64,000 nucleotides of DNA from Endocalyx cinctus (lineage: Eukaryota > Ascomycota > Sordariomycetes > Amphisphaeriales > Apiosporaceae). Under the pieces are notes generated by a model. The model saw only the letters and a list, made by a program, of their open reading frames with translations. It ran no database searches and was not told the origin of the DNA. The stretch is taken from NCBI GenBank assembly GCA_001600455.1, contig BCKC01000008.1, positions 1 to 64,000 of the forward strand, read 5' to 3'. The translations under genes and the position numbers were made by a program. Positions 20,872-33,534 of this stretch are shown here, in pieces (position 1 is the stretch's first letter; every line of letters begins with the position of its first letter).

Positions 20872-22452
20872 GCCGCATCAGTTCCCCCACGTGTAGCTAT
20901 AGGAGAGAGAGAGAGAGAGAACGAAGGACAAACAGAAAATGGAGAGAGCGTAGTACCGGAGCGGCACGAATCGCTCACATGTACATAACATGTTTGTATA
21001 TGTATAAACGGTAGGCGAATGTTTTACCTAAATAAGACATTATGTGTGGAATATCATGAAGGGCTATCATCATCGTCCTATCCTCACTTTTTTTTTTCTG
21101 TTCTTCTTCTCTCTTTCCTTCCCCATTTGGAGTAGATCACAAGGTAGGACAAGCATTCGAGAGAGAGTAGAAAGATTGGACGGGTCCTCTGTTCGCGAAG
21201 TGCAAAGTTTCTGTCGTGTAACCTCGAGCCGTATTTATGTTCGTTGAAGATATCACACACACACCCTAAATAGGGGCAGTTGGACGGGGTCATGGCGGAG
21301 CTTAGAAAAAAAAAAAAAGGCTTCGTAAGCTAGCTGACTGCTCTGTCTCGGTACAAAAGTGTTCACACATTATTTACGTCCCAAGATATAAACTTTAGGG
21401 GTTCGGGCTCGGTCAATTCGTCAGAGCCGTGGCGTATTTCGTTCCCAGGAGATCCCGCCAGCCTTCTCTGGTTCAAACTCTTACTTATTTGGGAATCCGG
21501 GGACTCAAGCGAGGTAATTCCCCGAGTGACCCGAGAACTATATAATTCAGTTTCAGGATCGCGGTATCTCCCGTTCTACCCATACTTTACTTAAACATCC
21601 TTCTCCCCCCTTGCAACTAAACAACTTCTCAACGTCATAAAATAGTACTAGAAAAAAAACAAGGAAGAAGATAATTCGAACTTTGGTAATGTATCGCGAT
21701 CAATACAGAGGTAATGATGTGGCAGTGTCTTTTAAATTAACTTACTCAAACCGAGGTAATCCGAGTGTAGTAGGTAGATTGGAAAATCTGGTCGACAAGC
21801 TTCAAAGCTTCTCTGGAGATTGCAGTTTCGCTCGTCCTGTCAAGCATTTATTCGCAACCAAAAAGCTCCGTAATCAGGATCATGACGTAAGATAGGTAAC
21901 TTGAAATTGATGCAGAAATTTTTGAAAAGGGAATAGGTCCTTACCCTTCACGCGGCTCTTCTCTTAAAACATTCATTCCAGTTCTTCGCGGGAAGAAAAC
22001 GTGCTCAAGATACTAGCTCATCACACCAAGTGCCATTTGGTCCTTCACCCCTCCATCCATTAGACGTTCGATTTCTTCTTCTTCTTCTTCTTCCTCTTCT
22101 CTTGTTTTACGTCTAGGGTTAATCTGCTCCCGTCTTCTTTAAGCGACCGCCCAAGCAGCAGCGGGCACAGATCTCTATCACACGTTTTAAGCCGTTTCGA
22201 CCTATAAGCATCACCTCCACGTACCCTCTCTCTCCAGGGGGGGTTGCGGGTTTCGCACTAGCGTCTTTTTTGAACTCTTCCCTTTCATTTTTAGTTTCTC
22301 TCATGAAAAAAGACGGGACGATCCATCCGAGAAGGATTTTGGTTCGGTGTTTGCGGGAAAAAAATGGGGGAGAAGCGGCGTGTCTAAGATAAAAATCCGA
22401 TTGGTGACTAGGGAGGAGGTATGGATGATATAAAGGGGAATTTCTTTCTTTC

Positions 22453-22466
<14 letters not shown>

Positions 22467-22513
<47 letters not shown>
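22467..22513. repeat. T20 followed directly by A27
   Basis: A run of 20 T abutting 27 A, preceded by TTTC repeats. The block is self-complementary and could extrude a hairpin; run lengths may be inexact in the assembly. Confidence 0.9.
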
Positions 22514-22517
<4 letters not shown>

Positions 22518-24287
22518 CTACACGCAGATTAATGGACAACCTTGGTCGTCACTTCATCACTCGCATATAATGTTGTGTTATCATTCTTCTTTTTTTTCCC
22601 TGCAAGATTCTTTCTTTGCTGCTTCCGTTCGCCACGACGGGACGGTTAGGTATATATGCCGATGTACCATTACCTGCCTGCAGCTCATCACTGTTTGCCT
22701 TTTGAAGACATGGGTGCAATTTGCACTTCTTCTTCTTCTTCTTTAATGTACTGCTAATTGACGTACGGGGAAGATCTCCACGCCCGACTGAGGTAGACGG
22801 ACCAACGAATCCTTGCTTCTTATGCCTTCACAATTAAGGAGCTCGAGTAGGTGGGTAGTACCGATGGTATTATCGTGCAAACCGTTAAAGATAGAGCCCG
22901 AATGACCCCCTGGCTTACCCCCCACTGATGTAGAAGCATCAAACATAGTCGAAAGAACGCCTAACATGGGAGAAAGGTGTCGATTATGCTCATGAATGGA
23001 TCGTTACATCGTGTCTGATGAGTTTGAATCCAAATAAGATGAGGCTGAAATATGATACTTCGTCAGACGCGGGATGCGCACCCGGTAAAGACAAATCAAA
23101 TGAATAAGTACCCCGTGTAGGGCACGTAATATCCATGGATATAGATGAGTAAGTACGTCATGTCCAATCTAGGAATATGGTAATGTGAGATATAGAAAAG
23201 GGAAGGTACAGCCAGCGTTTAAAAGTCGAAAGGACAATAGACGCCACTGGGAAAAGCCATCCTCTCTCTCTCTCGGGTTGATATTAACCTGATAATTGAC
23301 GATGGTTTCTTCCGTTACTTCATTCTTCCTCTGTAGTAAATCAACTAATTAGCTTCTAATTTTTGATTTGGTGAAGAACTCAGGAGCGTCTTTGGTAGCC
23401 AGTCAAATGAACACGCCTATCGACGGTACACTGACATCCATTAGTGCCGACTGATCTAATATTTCTTTCTTATTGGACATTTCAAATTGTCCATTCTCCT
23501 TACTCTAACTGACACGGACCCCCCTTTTTGAGAGAGCCTCCTTCTGTCAAATCAGCCGTAAACGATAATATCCCGTAGTGGATCCTATCACTTATCACCT
23601 ATGCTATTGCCGTGCAGATGCATCATTACTATAGGTATATATAATTCGCCGTGGTAACACAAGGGTACATGCATGAAAGATTATCCCTTCGTGCTACTTT
23701 TCTCTATATTTGTACCGGAAAAGTCAGGTGATGGATCGAGCTAAAGAAAGAGATGCAGAATGAGAAGGGGGAAAATATTCACTAGGACGATCGCTTTCTT
23801 GGCAACTATTTGGTAAAGAATCGTTGGCGCGGGCCTAAAAGCAGGGGAATCGTTATGCTTGCAAAAGAAGCTGTATCACATCACCGATGAGACGTGTACA
23901 CCACACAGTCCTAGGATTCCATGTTAGGCATCCCATAAGATGCGTCCAGAAATGATGTACAGGCTTCACCGCTACTACAGACAGTCCAATGAATAGGCCT
24001 GGCCGAAGATATGGAAAGACAGATCGTCCTCACATTTGTCATACATCACTGATAGATACCGAAGGAAAATAGAAGGACATCATCTCACATTGCAGATGCG
24101 AATCAGATCAAAGGGAACCGGAAGGTCAATTATTGTTCATTCATCATTGACTCAGATACGAATTTTCTCTTTTGAATTCGTAATATCAGTAATAATAGCA
24201 AGCACGACGGATATGCCATAGACTCCAGTTCCCATGCCGGAAAATAAAATAGTCAACCCTAACCAGTTCCCCTTTTTTTGGTATACC

Positions 24288-25392
24288 TTAGTGACCAGCC
24301 AGAGCGTGAGCTCGGCGACGATCTCTCTCCTCGGCAATGGTAAGCTTGATACCCTTACCCTTGGGCAGAGAGATCCACGGCTTCTCAGAGCCAATGACAA
24401 AGACGTTGTTCTCGCGGGTAGCGAAGGTGTTGTCAATAGCGTCCTTAATGTGGACAATGTTGAAACCACCATCGTGACGCTCACGGTGGGTGATGACACC
24501 GACACGACCCATGTTACGACCACCGGTGATCATAGCGATGGCACCAGTATCGAACTTGATGTAGTCGGTGATCTTACCAGAAGCGAGGTCAATCTTGACA
24601 GTGTCGTTGACCTTGATGGAAGGGTCGGGGTATCGGATGCTGTAGCATTTGAGGGTTAGCAGGGGGAGATAACAAAGGGGACATACCAGCCATCAGTTCG
24701 AAGCTCGCTAACTTCAAACAACATTTAGTTGTCGAGTTAAAGGGTGATTCTACCAAAGCTTGATCCAACGGCTGAATGATGTCTGACAGAACACTTACGT
24801 TCTCGCATCGTGCGTGACCAAGAATGGGATTCCGCCCTTGCCAAGTTGCACTCTCTTAACCTTGCCGAGCTTGTACTCAGCCTCCTCAGCCTGGATACGG
24901 TGAACGGTGTATCGGCCCTTGGTGTCGTAGACAAGTCGGAAGTTCTCGCCGGTCTTCTCGAGGGAGATGACGTCCATGAAACCAGCGGGGTAAGTCATAT
25001 CGGTGCGAACCTTGCCGTCGACCTTGACAAGGCGCTGCATGAGGATAGCCTTGGTCTCGCGGTAGTTGAGGGCATACTTTAGGCGGTTGCGGATGAAAAT
25101 GATGAGGGGCATGCACTCGCGCTGCTTGTGCGGACCGGGAGAAGCCTTGGGGGCGTAGACACCCGACAGCTTGTCGAGAAGCCAGTGAGAGGGGGCGCTC
25201 AAGCGCTTTTGGTGCTTCTTACTATAAAAAAAGAGCATCAAAGTTAGCACCTAGATTTTTCGGCTTCGTTTAATTGCGTGCTCGCATCGCATTTGAGTCG
25301 TTGTAATATCCATTGAATGGATAAATAGAGAAATCATAAATAAAATTAAAGAAAAGAAATTGATGGAAGTATACTTACGGTCCTTTACCCAT
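24288..25392 (-). CDS. rps4: 40S ribosomal protein S4 (eS4)
   Basis: Three exons on the minus strand (25392-25379, 25221-24799, 24639-24288) give 262 aa, one more than the yeast protein. The first exon is only 14 nt (MGKG plus two bases of a Pro codon), a common arrangement in fungal ribosomal protein genes. Signatures are [35 protein letters not shown], the S4 RNA-binding segment [18 protein letters not shown], the KOW-like [11 protein letters not shown], and the C-terminal [18 protein letters not shown]. The codons used are a restricted, C-ending set, consistent with strong expression. It is a component of the small ribosomal subunit. The junction DAR-T-IRYPDPS is in frame with donor GTAAGT. 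Its promoter must lie in the 434 bp before the SET gene's end. Confidence 0.98.
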
Positions 25393-25826
25393 TGTGACGG
25401 TTCAACGATGTGTATGGTTATCGTGAAGTGGGATGAAGAGGTGTTGGTTGGTACTAGGAGGCTCTTGTTCAACTTTTCTCAAAAGTAAAAAGTTCGGGGC
25501 TTGGGAATAATTTGCAGAAGCGAAAAAAAAAGAGGGTTGTTGTGCCCTAGCAAAATTCAATGGGTCACTTAAAGTGGACCGAACACAGAAAAAGTTGTCA
25601 AGCCACACAGCCACAACTTCACAAAAATCTACCGTATTTGATGGACGGTCGCACTGTACTGGTGGCTCAAGAGAACGGATCATCTTTTACACACGCTGCA
25701 CGTAGTATTACTAGAAGGTAAGAAGAGCAGCATGGAATTTGTAGGAGTCAAAATCATCTTCTATCCTTTCTACAAATTCTCCAATTATTTGTTAGACATA
25801 TGCATCATAATTTTAACCAAGAAATA
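25393..25826. other. short spacer: eS4 promoter and SET-gene 3' end
   Basis: 434 bp between two minus-strand genes. It must contain the eS4 promoter and the 3' UTR of the SET-domain gene. An apparent frame at 25402-25683 (minus) has no recognisable content. Confidence 0.5.
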
Positions 25827-27046
25827 TCATGCTTCCTCCTTCAACCTGCGGATATGCTCTGCGATCACGTCTCGAATCTGTATCCACCTGTCTACCAATA
25901 CCCTTCTCTGTTCAGGCTCGCCAAATTTTAGTAGCAATCCTGCCTCCACTTCCTCAATATTATCTTCAGCATCCCTTAAAGAACGCCCTAACACTTCCAG
26001 GAGAAGCTTATCAAAGGCCCCTTTAGATGATGATCCATCGTCCGCGCCACTCGCGAACCTTTTCCACTCACCAATCTTGCAACATAGTAATCGTAACGCT
26101 ACCTGAGTTCTATAACAAACCGTGTCCCCATCGAGCACGTAATTTCCGAGGAAACCGGCCTCTTTTAACCTCTCTTTCTGTTGTGAGCTTAGCTTCTCTA
26201 GGATTATGTCATCCAGAGCAACCTCATCCCAGCGATTTCCATCCATCACAAATCCATACTCGACGAGTAGGAAGTCACCACTATGTCTACCGTAGCATAT
26301 CTTAAGCTCATCACCCTTAGAATAATGACTCGAAGCCACGATGGTAAAACCCTTGTAATCATAGGCTACGTTGCATCCTTCGTCACTGTGATTGAAGAGG
26401 TCTGCAACGGGCTGTAGGCACATGTGATCGTCCGTATTCTTGCGCTTTTCGAGTTTGGAATTCGTGTAGTAAAAGGTTCTTGTGTTAACCAGCATCCAAG
26501 CGTACCTGTAATCTATCTCATTTAACTTTGGGTAAACGCTCGAGACCATCTCCCAGTCTTTCCTCAGTTTGGCCAGTTGCTTAGCTAAGATATCTCGTCC
26601 CTTTTTTGGGAGTTGCTCTTGCAGTTCTGCAGGCCATACCATGGGCATAGTGATAAAGTCTTCTGGTTTTGGACAGACCGCGTTCCAAGTATCGTACTTG
26701 GCGGATTTGTCCAAGGCCAAATCTGTCGCAAGCAAACCATGTATTGAGATGGAACTCGGTAGCTTGCGGATGATAGACTTTGGCACTGTCGTGATGCTCC
26801 TAAGACACGTAGTCGGTGTTTCTAGAACATTCTCTCCCGGCTGTCTTAAAATATCAGATATTTCTACTTTCTTCACAGAGACAACATAGAGAGTGATATC
26901 TAGGATCAAAGTAGGCATGAACATACCTTAATTGCCCGAGTCGCAACGAGACCAATACCCCTGCCGGGAATACGTTTTGGCGTGATACCGTTTAGTTTCA
27001 CGCCTTGATTAATTGCCCATTCGAGCAATTCTTCGTGAGATTCCAT
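25827..27046 (-). CDS. SET-domain protein lysine methyltransferase
   Basis: Exon 1 is 27046-26927 and exon 2 is 26870-25827, giving 387 aa. Exon 1 supplies the SET start (RIPGRGIGLVATRAIK); the donor is GTATGT and the acceptor GAAG keeps phase 0. A frame that starts later and reads through the intron lacks this block. The SET core has the pseudoknot motif PVADLFNHSDEGCNV (NHS) and GDELKICYGRHSGDFLLVEYGF with the catalytic-site tyrosine. A long insertion of the iSET type separates the two halves, as in Rubisco-methyltransferase-like, SETD6 and Rkm enzymes that methylate lysine in non-histone proteins such as ribosomal proteins. The C-terminus is helical. The substrate is unknown; the eS4 gene next door is probably only a neighbour. 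The weakest point is the intron acceptor. Confidence 0.88.
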
Positions 27047-28022
27047 GATATGGAAGATACAAGGCTGATCAATATTCTCAAGACTATTTAGGATAAAGTA
27101 TAACTAAGTCAGACGCCTATTTACGTAGGAGTAGGCAGTAGTTTTACGCCACTAGGAGGGCATAAAGCTAACAGCCTTTTAATAATACGGCCATTGTGTA
27201 TGGTATTTTGAGATTATCATGGTGATATATCCATTGCTAGGAGGGAAGGAAGAAGGATAAAGAAAGAAGCAGTACTAAGCAAATACGGAGTACTACGGAT
27301 AAATTTGTGTACTAAGTGAGCGTGTAAAACAAAGCTTGCTGTGATCCATTATTATCGGCATGACCGGCCTAGTCATGAGCGAGCAAGCTAGCAAGCAAGC
27401 AACAATGAACGCAGAAGCTTTAATAACTTTTTCCTTTGATGCATATTCTATTGTCATAATTTTATGACAAATAAATTAAATTATAGAGGTTATTTAGCGA
27501 AACAGTGGGTATATCCATCTGCGTGTCAGCGTGTGTAATGTATCTACCAGCCTACTTAAGTACCTAGGTACCTGTAGGCACTTACTTAAAGTTGCATAGT
27601 AGTGGACACTGGACATACCTAGAGACCTTAAGTCCGCCATAATGCCGAAACAGATACAGTAAAAGCATCATTTCATCTTTAAGCTTTGACCTATCAGATC
27701 ATTCCATAATTACCCCACCACCTTACGGTACCCTCTTAAAGCTCTCGGAACTTCGGTTTCGTCATGTATGTTTGCTGGATGAACTTAAAGAGACCCTTCT
27801 TATTATCTTTCTGGGTAAATTGCAAATAGCAAACCCATAGTCACAGAATCATTATTCTTTCAGCTCACTCCTTCTCATATTTTCCGAGCTTTCCGTCCTT
27901 GTGGCAAGTAGGATCAGATCTGGTATCTTATTAAGTCTCACCGACGGTCCGATGATAAATCACTGCGATATTTGTAGATAAGGACTTCACTTACGCGGTA
28001 CTGAACTGTATTTACAACAAAT
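27047..28022. other. divergent intergenic region
   Basis: Lies between the start codons of the SET gene (minus) and the WD40 gene (plus) and should hold both promoters. It has CAAG/CTAG-rich repeats near 27385-27402 and the palindrome GTACCTAGGTAC near 27560-27571. Confidence 0.5.
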
Positions 28023-30256
28023 ATGAGTGCGTCACGGTCCTCATCCGAAGGTGGCGAGGATCGTCGCTATGCCCAACCTTACGTCGATGCGCTAGAAGAT
28101 GACGAACAGGACGAAGAGGACCCGGATTATGAAGAAGACGAAGACGACGAGGTAGACGAAGATGATATGGGTCAAGATGACTTTGAGGGTGAAGATGAGT
28201 TTCATGGTAAGTAGTATTTAATCTTAATTCACCTTAGGTTTAGCCTGCTTGGCCATATTACTGCTACTAACGCTATCACCTCAGACGCTGAAGAGGGACA
28301 ACTCGAGATTGTCATAGAAAATGATAGTGAGAGCAACGACGAGCAAGACACAGAGGAAGCAGATCTCAGACGGCGGCTAATGCGTTTTGTAGCCGGTAAG
28401 TAACCCCGTATCGTAAGAGGCGCAGAAAGCGAGCAGTATTGACAACTTGACATAAATAGGCAACGGAACCGAATATAATGCTCGGCTGTTACTCCGCTTC
28501 CTCAACAGCAATAATCCTCGCGCTTTACTCTTTGCTGATGAAGATTCAGACGAGGATGGATTTGGTTTCTCTCAACGTTCTCAGCAGCGGAGGCGAAACC
28601 TGGATCCAAATCGATTCCCTAAAGTACCAAGTGATAAGGGGAGAGAACTAATGAACTCGGGCACTTTCGGCTTCAATGATCTACGCCGAGGTATGGACTC
28701 GAAAAAGAAAGTAGCCCGAAGAATATTGGATAGAGAGCTTGGTATAGGAGGTCGGTCTAGACGAAAAGTGAATCAAGGCATGATGGCTCAGGTAATACGG
28801 CTTGATTACTTCGGTGATATCCACGTGTCGTTAGCTGACCAATTTGCAGTCTTTGATACCGAGCTCTGATGCGGACATGGCTATAACTTACCGTGAAAAC
28901 GTCTACTCCGGCCAGTTTTCCGCAGACGGCAACTTTTTCTATTCTTGCGTCCAAGATTTCAAAGTACGAATGTACGACACGTCTAATCCTTACAACTGGA
29001 GACATTACAAGACCGTTCAGTATCCGTTCGGAAGATGGACCTTGACGGACGCGTCCCTTAGTCCAGACAACAAATGGCTTGCCTACACCTCCATCCAGAG
29101 CGATGTCTGTTTAGCGCCAACAGATCCCAACGACACAGGAGACCCTTATACACTAAGTTTTACAGATCACGGGAACACGGGAATAAGCTATCGCACCGCG
29201 ACAGGAGACGTACGATATGGGGGGCTCGGGTCATTTGGGATCTGGTCTGTACGGTTTTCTGGAGATGGACGTGAATTGGTGGTGGGAACGAACATAAACT
29301 CTCTCATCGTTTACGATATCGAATCGCGGCGAGTGTTGCACATGGTTCAGGGGCACGACGATGACGTCAATGCCGTCTGCTTCGCCGATAAATCATCCCC
29401 GCACATATTATATTCCGGTAGCGACGACACCACAATTAAAGTATGGGACCGCCGAAGCATGGCAGACGGGCGCGAAGCCGGCGCATTTGTCGGTCACATA
29501 GAGGGTCTCACCTACATAGACAGTAAGGATGACGGTCGATATCTGCTCAGCAACGGTAAAGACAACAGCATGAAGTTGTGGGACTTGAAGATGATGTACA
29601 CAACGGCGCGATTCCGCGAGCTGAACCCACAACAACACACGCGCATGAGTAACTTCGACTACCGGTACGGCGCATTCCCGGAGAGGGACTGGTTCCCACA
29701 CCCCAACGACAACTCCGTGGTGACGTTCCGCGGCCACAAGGTTGCGCGCACTCTTATTCGCTGCCACTTCTCACCACCCCATAGTACGAACTCGCGCTAC
29801 GTGTATTCGGGTTCACACGATGGTAAGGTCTACGTCTATAATATGGACGCCACGATAGCGGGTGTTATCGACGTAAACCAAGCGACATCGCAACGGGCAC
29901 CGAGATCAGGACGACATTATTATCATCACGGACACAGTTGGGAGACAGTCGTGAGAGATGCAAGCTGGCATCCTAACGCACCTTTTATAGCAGGTAAGAA
30001 GCGGCCTATTCTACTTTTTCTTCTTGTTTTACCTACGAACTACTACTAACGTAAGGTATGTATAGCTTCTTCTCTCAACGGCTACGACTCGTCCCTCGGT
30101 ACGGTCACGGTACATTCGTACAACGAGGGATCACTCGACGAGGGTACTCCGATGATGGGCGCGGTGTACGATGAGAAACTGAGGCTCAGGCGTCCAGGTA
30201 TGGGCGAGTCTTCGGAGTTCATATCGTCGGATGACGAATCGTTGGAAGACGTGTAG
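28023..30256 (+). CDS. WD40-repeat protein, DCAF11/WDR23 (LEC14B) type
   Basis: Five exons (28023-28206, 28285-28395, 28460-28791, 28850-29993, 30066-30256) give 653 aa. The N-terminal 65 residues are almost wholly Asp/Glu. A basic linker precedes the seven-bladed WD40 part (about 230-620), with WSVRFSGDGRELVVGT, LYSGSDDTTIKVWDRR, GRYLLSNGKDNSMKLWDLK and YSGSHDGKVYVY. The DSKDDGRYLLSNGKDNSMKLWD block and the RGHKVARTLIRCHFSP block are characteristic of DCAF11-like substrate receptors of the CUL4-DDB1 ubiquitin ligase. Its role here would be to recruit proteins for degradation, by family inference. All four introns are 58-78 bp with GTAAG/GTAAT donors, and each junction preserves frame. The gene ends in an acidic tail (SSDDESLEDV). 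Confidence 0.92.
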
Positions 30257-30952
30257 TCGACCGTGGCTACATACCATCACCAGAGCTACTGTGTCGATGA
30301 AAACTTTACCTGCAGTACAGGTACTGCGGAATGACTTGGAACGAAATAAGGATTGATTGATACGCGTAAGATTGATGAAATTTGGCATTTTTGGCGCAAG
30401 ATAAGGCAATACGTAACTACTACTACTAGTAAATATACTCTAGATCGTCGCGGATGTCTTATACACGTATGATGTTATCACGCAACTTTTCATGCTCCCC
30501 TCCGTCTCGTTTTGTTTTTATACAGGATTTATTAGGAAAGGTACTAAGGTAATAAGGCACGGTATACGAAGTCACAGGAAGGGAAACCCAACCCCTAAAC
30601 CGAATTAACCCCTCATCGATTCATCCTCCATTATTTTTCATGACCCGAAGCTTTTTGTTTGTCCCGTTTTTCAATTCCCAGGTCGCCTTTTCACCCTTGA
30701 AATATTATTACATCAATTGGTCTCTTGCTGGTATGAATATGTCGGATGATGAGTTGTGTTGATCGGCTCTTGCTCTCACGTGTGGTCTGGCTGGCCTTGT
30801 TTATGATCATCGGGAATTAAAAATATGATTTGATATAGAAGAATTCATATTTCGCCGATTCATGCCCCCTTTCTGTAATACACTTTTTTTTTTATCGATT
30901 CGCTCGCTCGTCCCCTTTCCCCTAACCTGAAAATAAAGTCGAGTATAAAAGC
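30257..30952. other. intergenic between convergent genes
   Basis: Holds the 3' ends of the DCAF11-like gene (plus) and the Sss1 gene (minus). No other feature seen. Confidence 0.5.
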
Positions 30953-31350
30953 TTAAGCGCCTCCTACTAATATATTATTTAGGGGTATGTGGACTAGAAT
31001 AGTGATTTGGTCATTAGTTTTTTTATTTCAATGTAGAAAGAGAAAACATGATAGATAATAGAGTGAATGGATAGATGTAGACGTACCTAGCTTGATCACG
31101 TAACCGATAGCTCCCATAACGATGAAACCCACGCCAACGGCCTGGCAGATCTTAAGGTATTCTTGCTTATCAGCTGTTATTTGTTTATGTTAGTTTTGTC
31201 TTTTTCTTTTTATGTTTGATTTTCTTCATGAGAAATAAGGGAAGAAGATAGAGAAGAGCACGCACGCTTAGTGCATCGTGTCAAGAACTGGCTTCCGTCC
31301 TTGAAGAAGTCCTTCTGCACGTCGATAAACTCTTGCACGGCCTCCGACAT
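30953..31350 (-). CDS. sss1: Sec61-gamma / Sss1, ER protein translocon subunit
   Basis: Three small exons on the minus strand (31350-31266, 31173-31087, 30993-30953) join to 70 aa, exactly the size of the family. The cytosolic amphipathic helix is in exon 1 (EFIDVQKDFFKDGSQFL, RCTKPDKQEY across the junction). The tail-anchoring membrane helix is in exon 2 (AVGVGFIVMGAIGYVIKL). The conserved terminus HIPLNNILVGGA is a 41-nt last exon preceded by TAG. Donors are GTGCGT and GTACGT. The protein is the essential single-span subunit that clamps the Sec61 channel in the ER membrane. No exon is long enough to stand out as a reading frame, so automated annotation could miss it. It is convergent with the DCAF11-like gene. 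Confidence 0.95.
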
Positions 31351-32018
31351 TTTTGTCTTGGTTTTATGTAGATATTAATTTATTAAGCGGCAAAGAAAGA
31401 GAGAAGTAGAATATGAAGATGTTGTTTGAGTGAGTGTGATGCGATGTGATGTTATGTTTTGGTCGTGTGATGGTAGATCGTCTTTCAATATATTTCGACT
31501 TTGGAGAGAATATATTTTTGGAGATACGGACAGATTTCCCTGGGCGCGATCGAAATGAATTGAATTTACCGAATTGGATTAGTGTAAAGTAATTAGGGGA
31601 CCACGTTAATGGAAATCTGGCCTGCTGGGCTTTGGGGTTGTAGTACAGTAGGCAGTCAGGCAGCGTAGTATTCCTTTGTCTTAAATGGGCATTAGTGCAT
31701 ATCTAGGTACACTGTAGGCTGGTAGGTACATATTGTTCTATTTCTTTCTTCTACGTATTCTGTATTGTAAAGCATAATGTACATTACACGTAGCAATTAA
31801 TAGAATCCCAGTTATCCCAGTCAGCCTCAATTTATTTATCTCTGTTTCCTTTTTTTTTTTTTTCTTTAATCAAGGTACTTATTTATTTATTCAGAGTAGT
31901 TTACATGCTATGTAAAATAAGCGAATCTTTGTTACTAACCTTGGAACTCACACGCAGACATGCCTAAGGTTATTGTGCCTGTACTTAAGTATGGGATAGT
32001 ATTACTATGATGATGATG

Positions 32019-32055
<37 letters not shown>

Positions 32056-33534
32056 CTAGTATACACATATAGATATATCCATTTCATACTATCTCCAGGT
32101 TTATATACTCCGTAGATTCTTATACTAACCTAGGTAATTCGGCCCCCAAAGTTACGGTTATGTCCACTCTAGCCACTGTACCTACATAAACCATCTAGGT
32201 AAGTGGGACCGGTTTGCTTGGTTTTAAGCTATCAGCATCAATTTAAAGGAGCTCCCCTAGACAAGTTTTATTTTGTTCCAGTAATTTTTTCTTTTAGCGC
32301 AGTTAGGCTCCAGTCTAGCTATTCCTCCAGATCATCTGCTCTTCTCTTCCAAGATTCTCATCTCTCATATATCACTTCTTCGAGGGTTCTATTATTTACC
32401 CTTCCTTTTAATTTTTCTTTCTTTTCTCCCTTATCTCCTTCCATGTCGTTGGTCTTTTAGGCCGGGAAAAAAAAAAGAAAAAAAGAAAGAAAACACAGCT
32501 ATCTTCGAAACAATTCCTTAAATCGGTAAATACCTGGAGGCTAAGGTAGGGCAAACGTGACACGTACGTACGTCACGGCCACGACTCTGTCCAATTCGAA
32601 ACGATAGCAATCAATCAAACATTTCAATCTTCTGCATCTTCCCGAAGAACCGGTACTACTAGAAATACCTAGAAAAAAAGGATATTATTCTATATTTCCT
32701 TTTCATTAATTAACAGCACCGTCTGAACCGAGAGGATAATTTGATTGCGCCGACGGACCTACTTGTTCACTTCGGGACTTTTTCGTTATTAGTTTATCTC
32801 CTCTCTCTCTCTCTCTCTCTCTTTTCCTCTTATCAAAAGAGTTTTCTCTCGCGATCATACTTCAACCTTGAATTATTTGTACTTCTAACAAATCACCTCT
32901 CTTCATGTTTCATTCGACTTAGAGAGACATCCAAAAATAACCTATTACAAGATACTCCTTCTGTTTCGGGGAAATCTAGAAACTTTCACAAGACACAACT
33001 CCGAGATTGCAAGCACAGAGCTTCATCTTCAAGAGATCTCTCTTCAATTTTAACTCGACAAACTCTGTCATTTGAAAGAAAGGGGTTATCAGAGACACAG
33101 AAAGAAAGAAAAGAAAAGAAGTTTTAAATAACACCACCAGTACCTTGTCGGGGGAAGCAAATATTATATCATCTTGTCAGGGGGAAAAACGTGGAAAAGT
33201 TTGGAGTGTACGTATCATCATAAACTTCATGTGAGATTCACTTCCTGTCGTTTTTTTTTTTTCTTCTTCTTCTTTCTCTCTTCTTTTCTATTTCTCCTAT
33301 TTCTATTTTACTGCCGAAAAGAATGTCTCTGCATGTATACTCTAAATTAGCCCTCTTCGTTTGACTGATGATCATGGATTGGAAGACGACAGGTGCCTCT
33401 TGTATTTACTCTGAATACATCGTCACTTTCACAGATACAATACCCGTACATTTTCCCAGTGCTTTGTTGTATCTCCCAGATACTTGCCATCTTATCCACC
33501 CACTCATAACCCTCCCCCAACAGGTATAATAAGT
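31351..33534. other. divergent intergenic region with microsatellites
   Basis: About 2.2 kb between the Sss1 and RRM gene starts. It contains (TGA)n(TAA)n near 32007-32054, a CT run near 32800-32822 and several CCTAGGTA words. The CT-rich 32.7-33.5 kb part is probably promoter or 5' UTR of the RRM gene. The frame at 32741-33127 is low-complexity and not supported. Confidence 0.5.
32007..32054 (+). repeat. (ATG)4(ATA/TAA)n compound microsatellite
   Basis: Four ATG units pass into about eleven TAA-type units without interruption. Confidence 0.9.

Larger units (their letters stand above)
16821..24287. other. 7.4-kb stretch with no recognisable gene
   Basis: No frame over 100 aa and none with a family signature on either strand. 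The first 100-200 bp are the promoter or 5' UTR of the D-lactate dehydrogenase gene. The rest carries microsatellites, long homopolymer blocks, a short perfect hairpin and pyrimidine-rich runs. Short frames such as 19195-19398 and 22743-22967 (minus) resemble no protein I know. It could host long non-coding RNA, distal regulation or decayed repeats; the sequence does not decide. Confidence 0.55.

Noticed and set aside
26871..26924. Later start codon for the SET-domain gene, reading through the intron
   Set aside because: It would omit RIPGRGIGLVATRAIK, the start of the SET domain, which is present in frame in an upstream exon with good splice signals.
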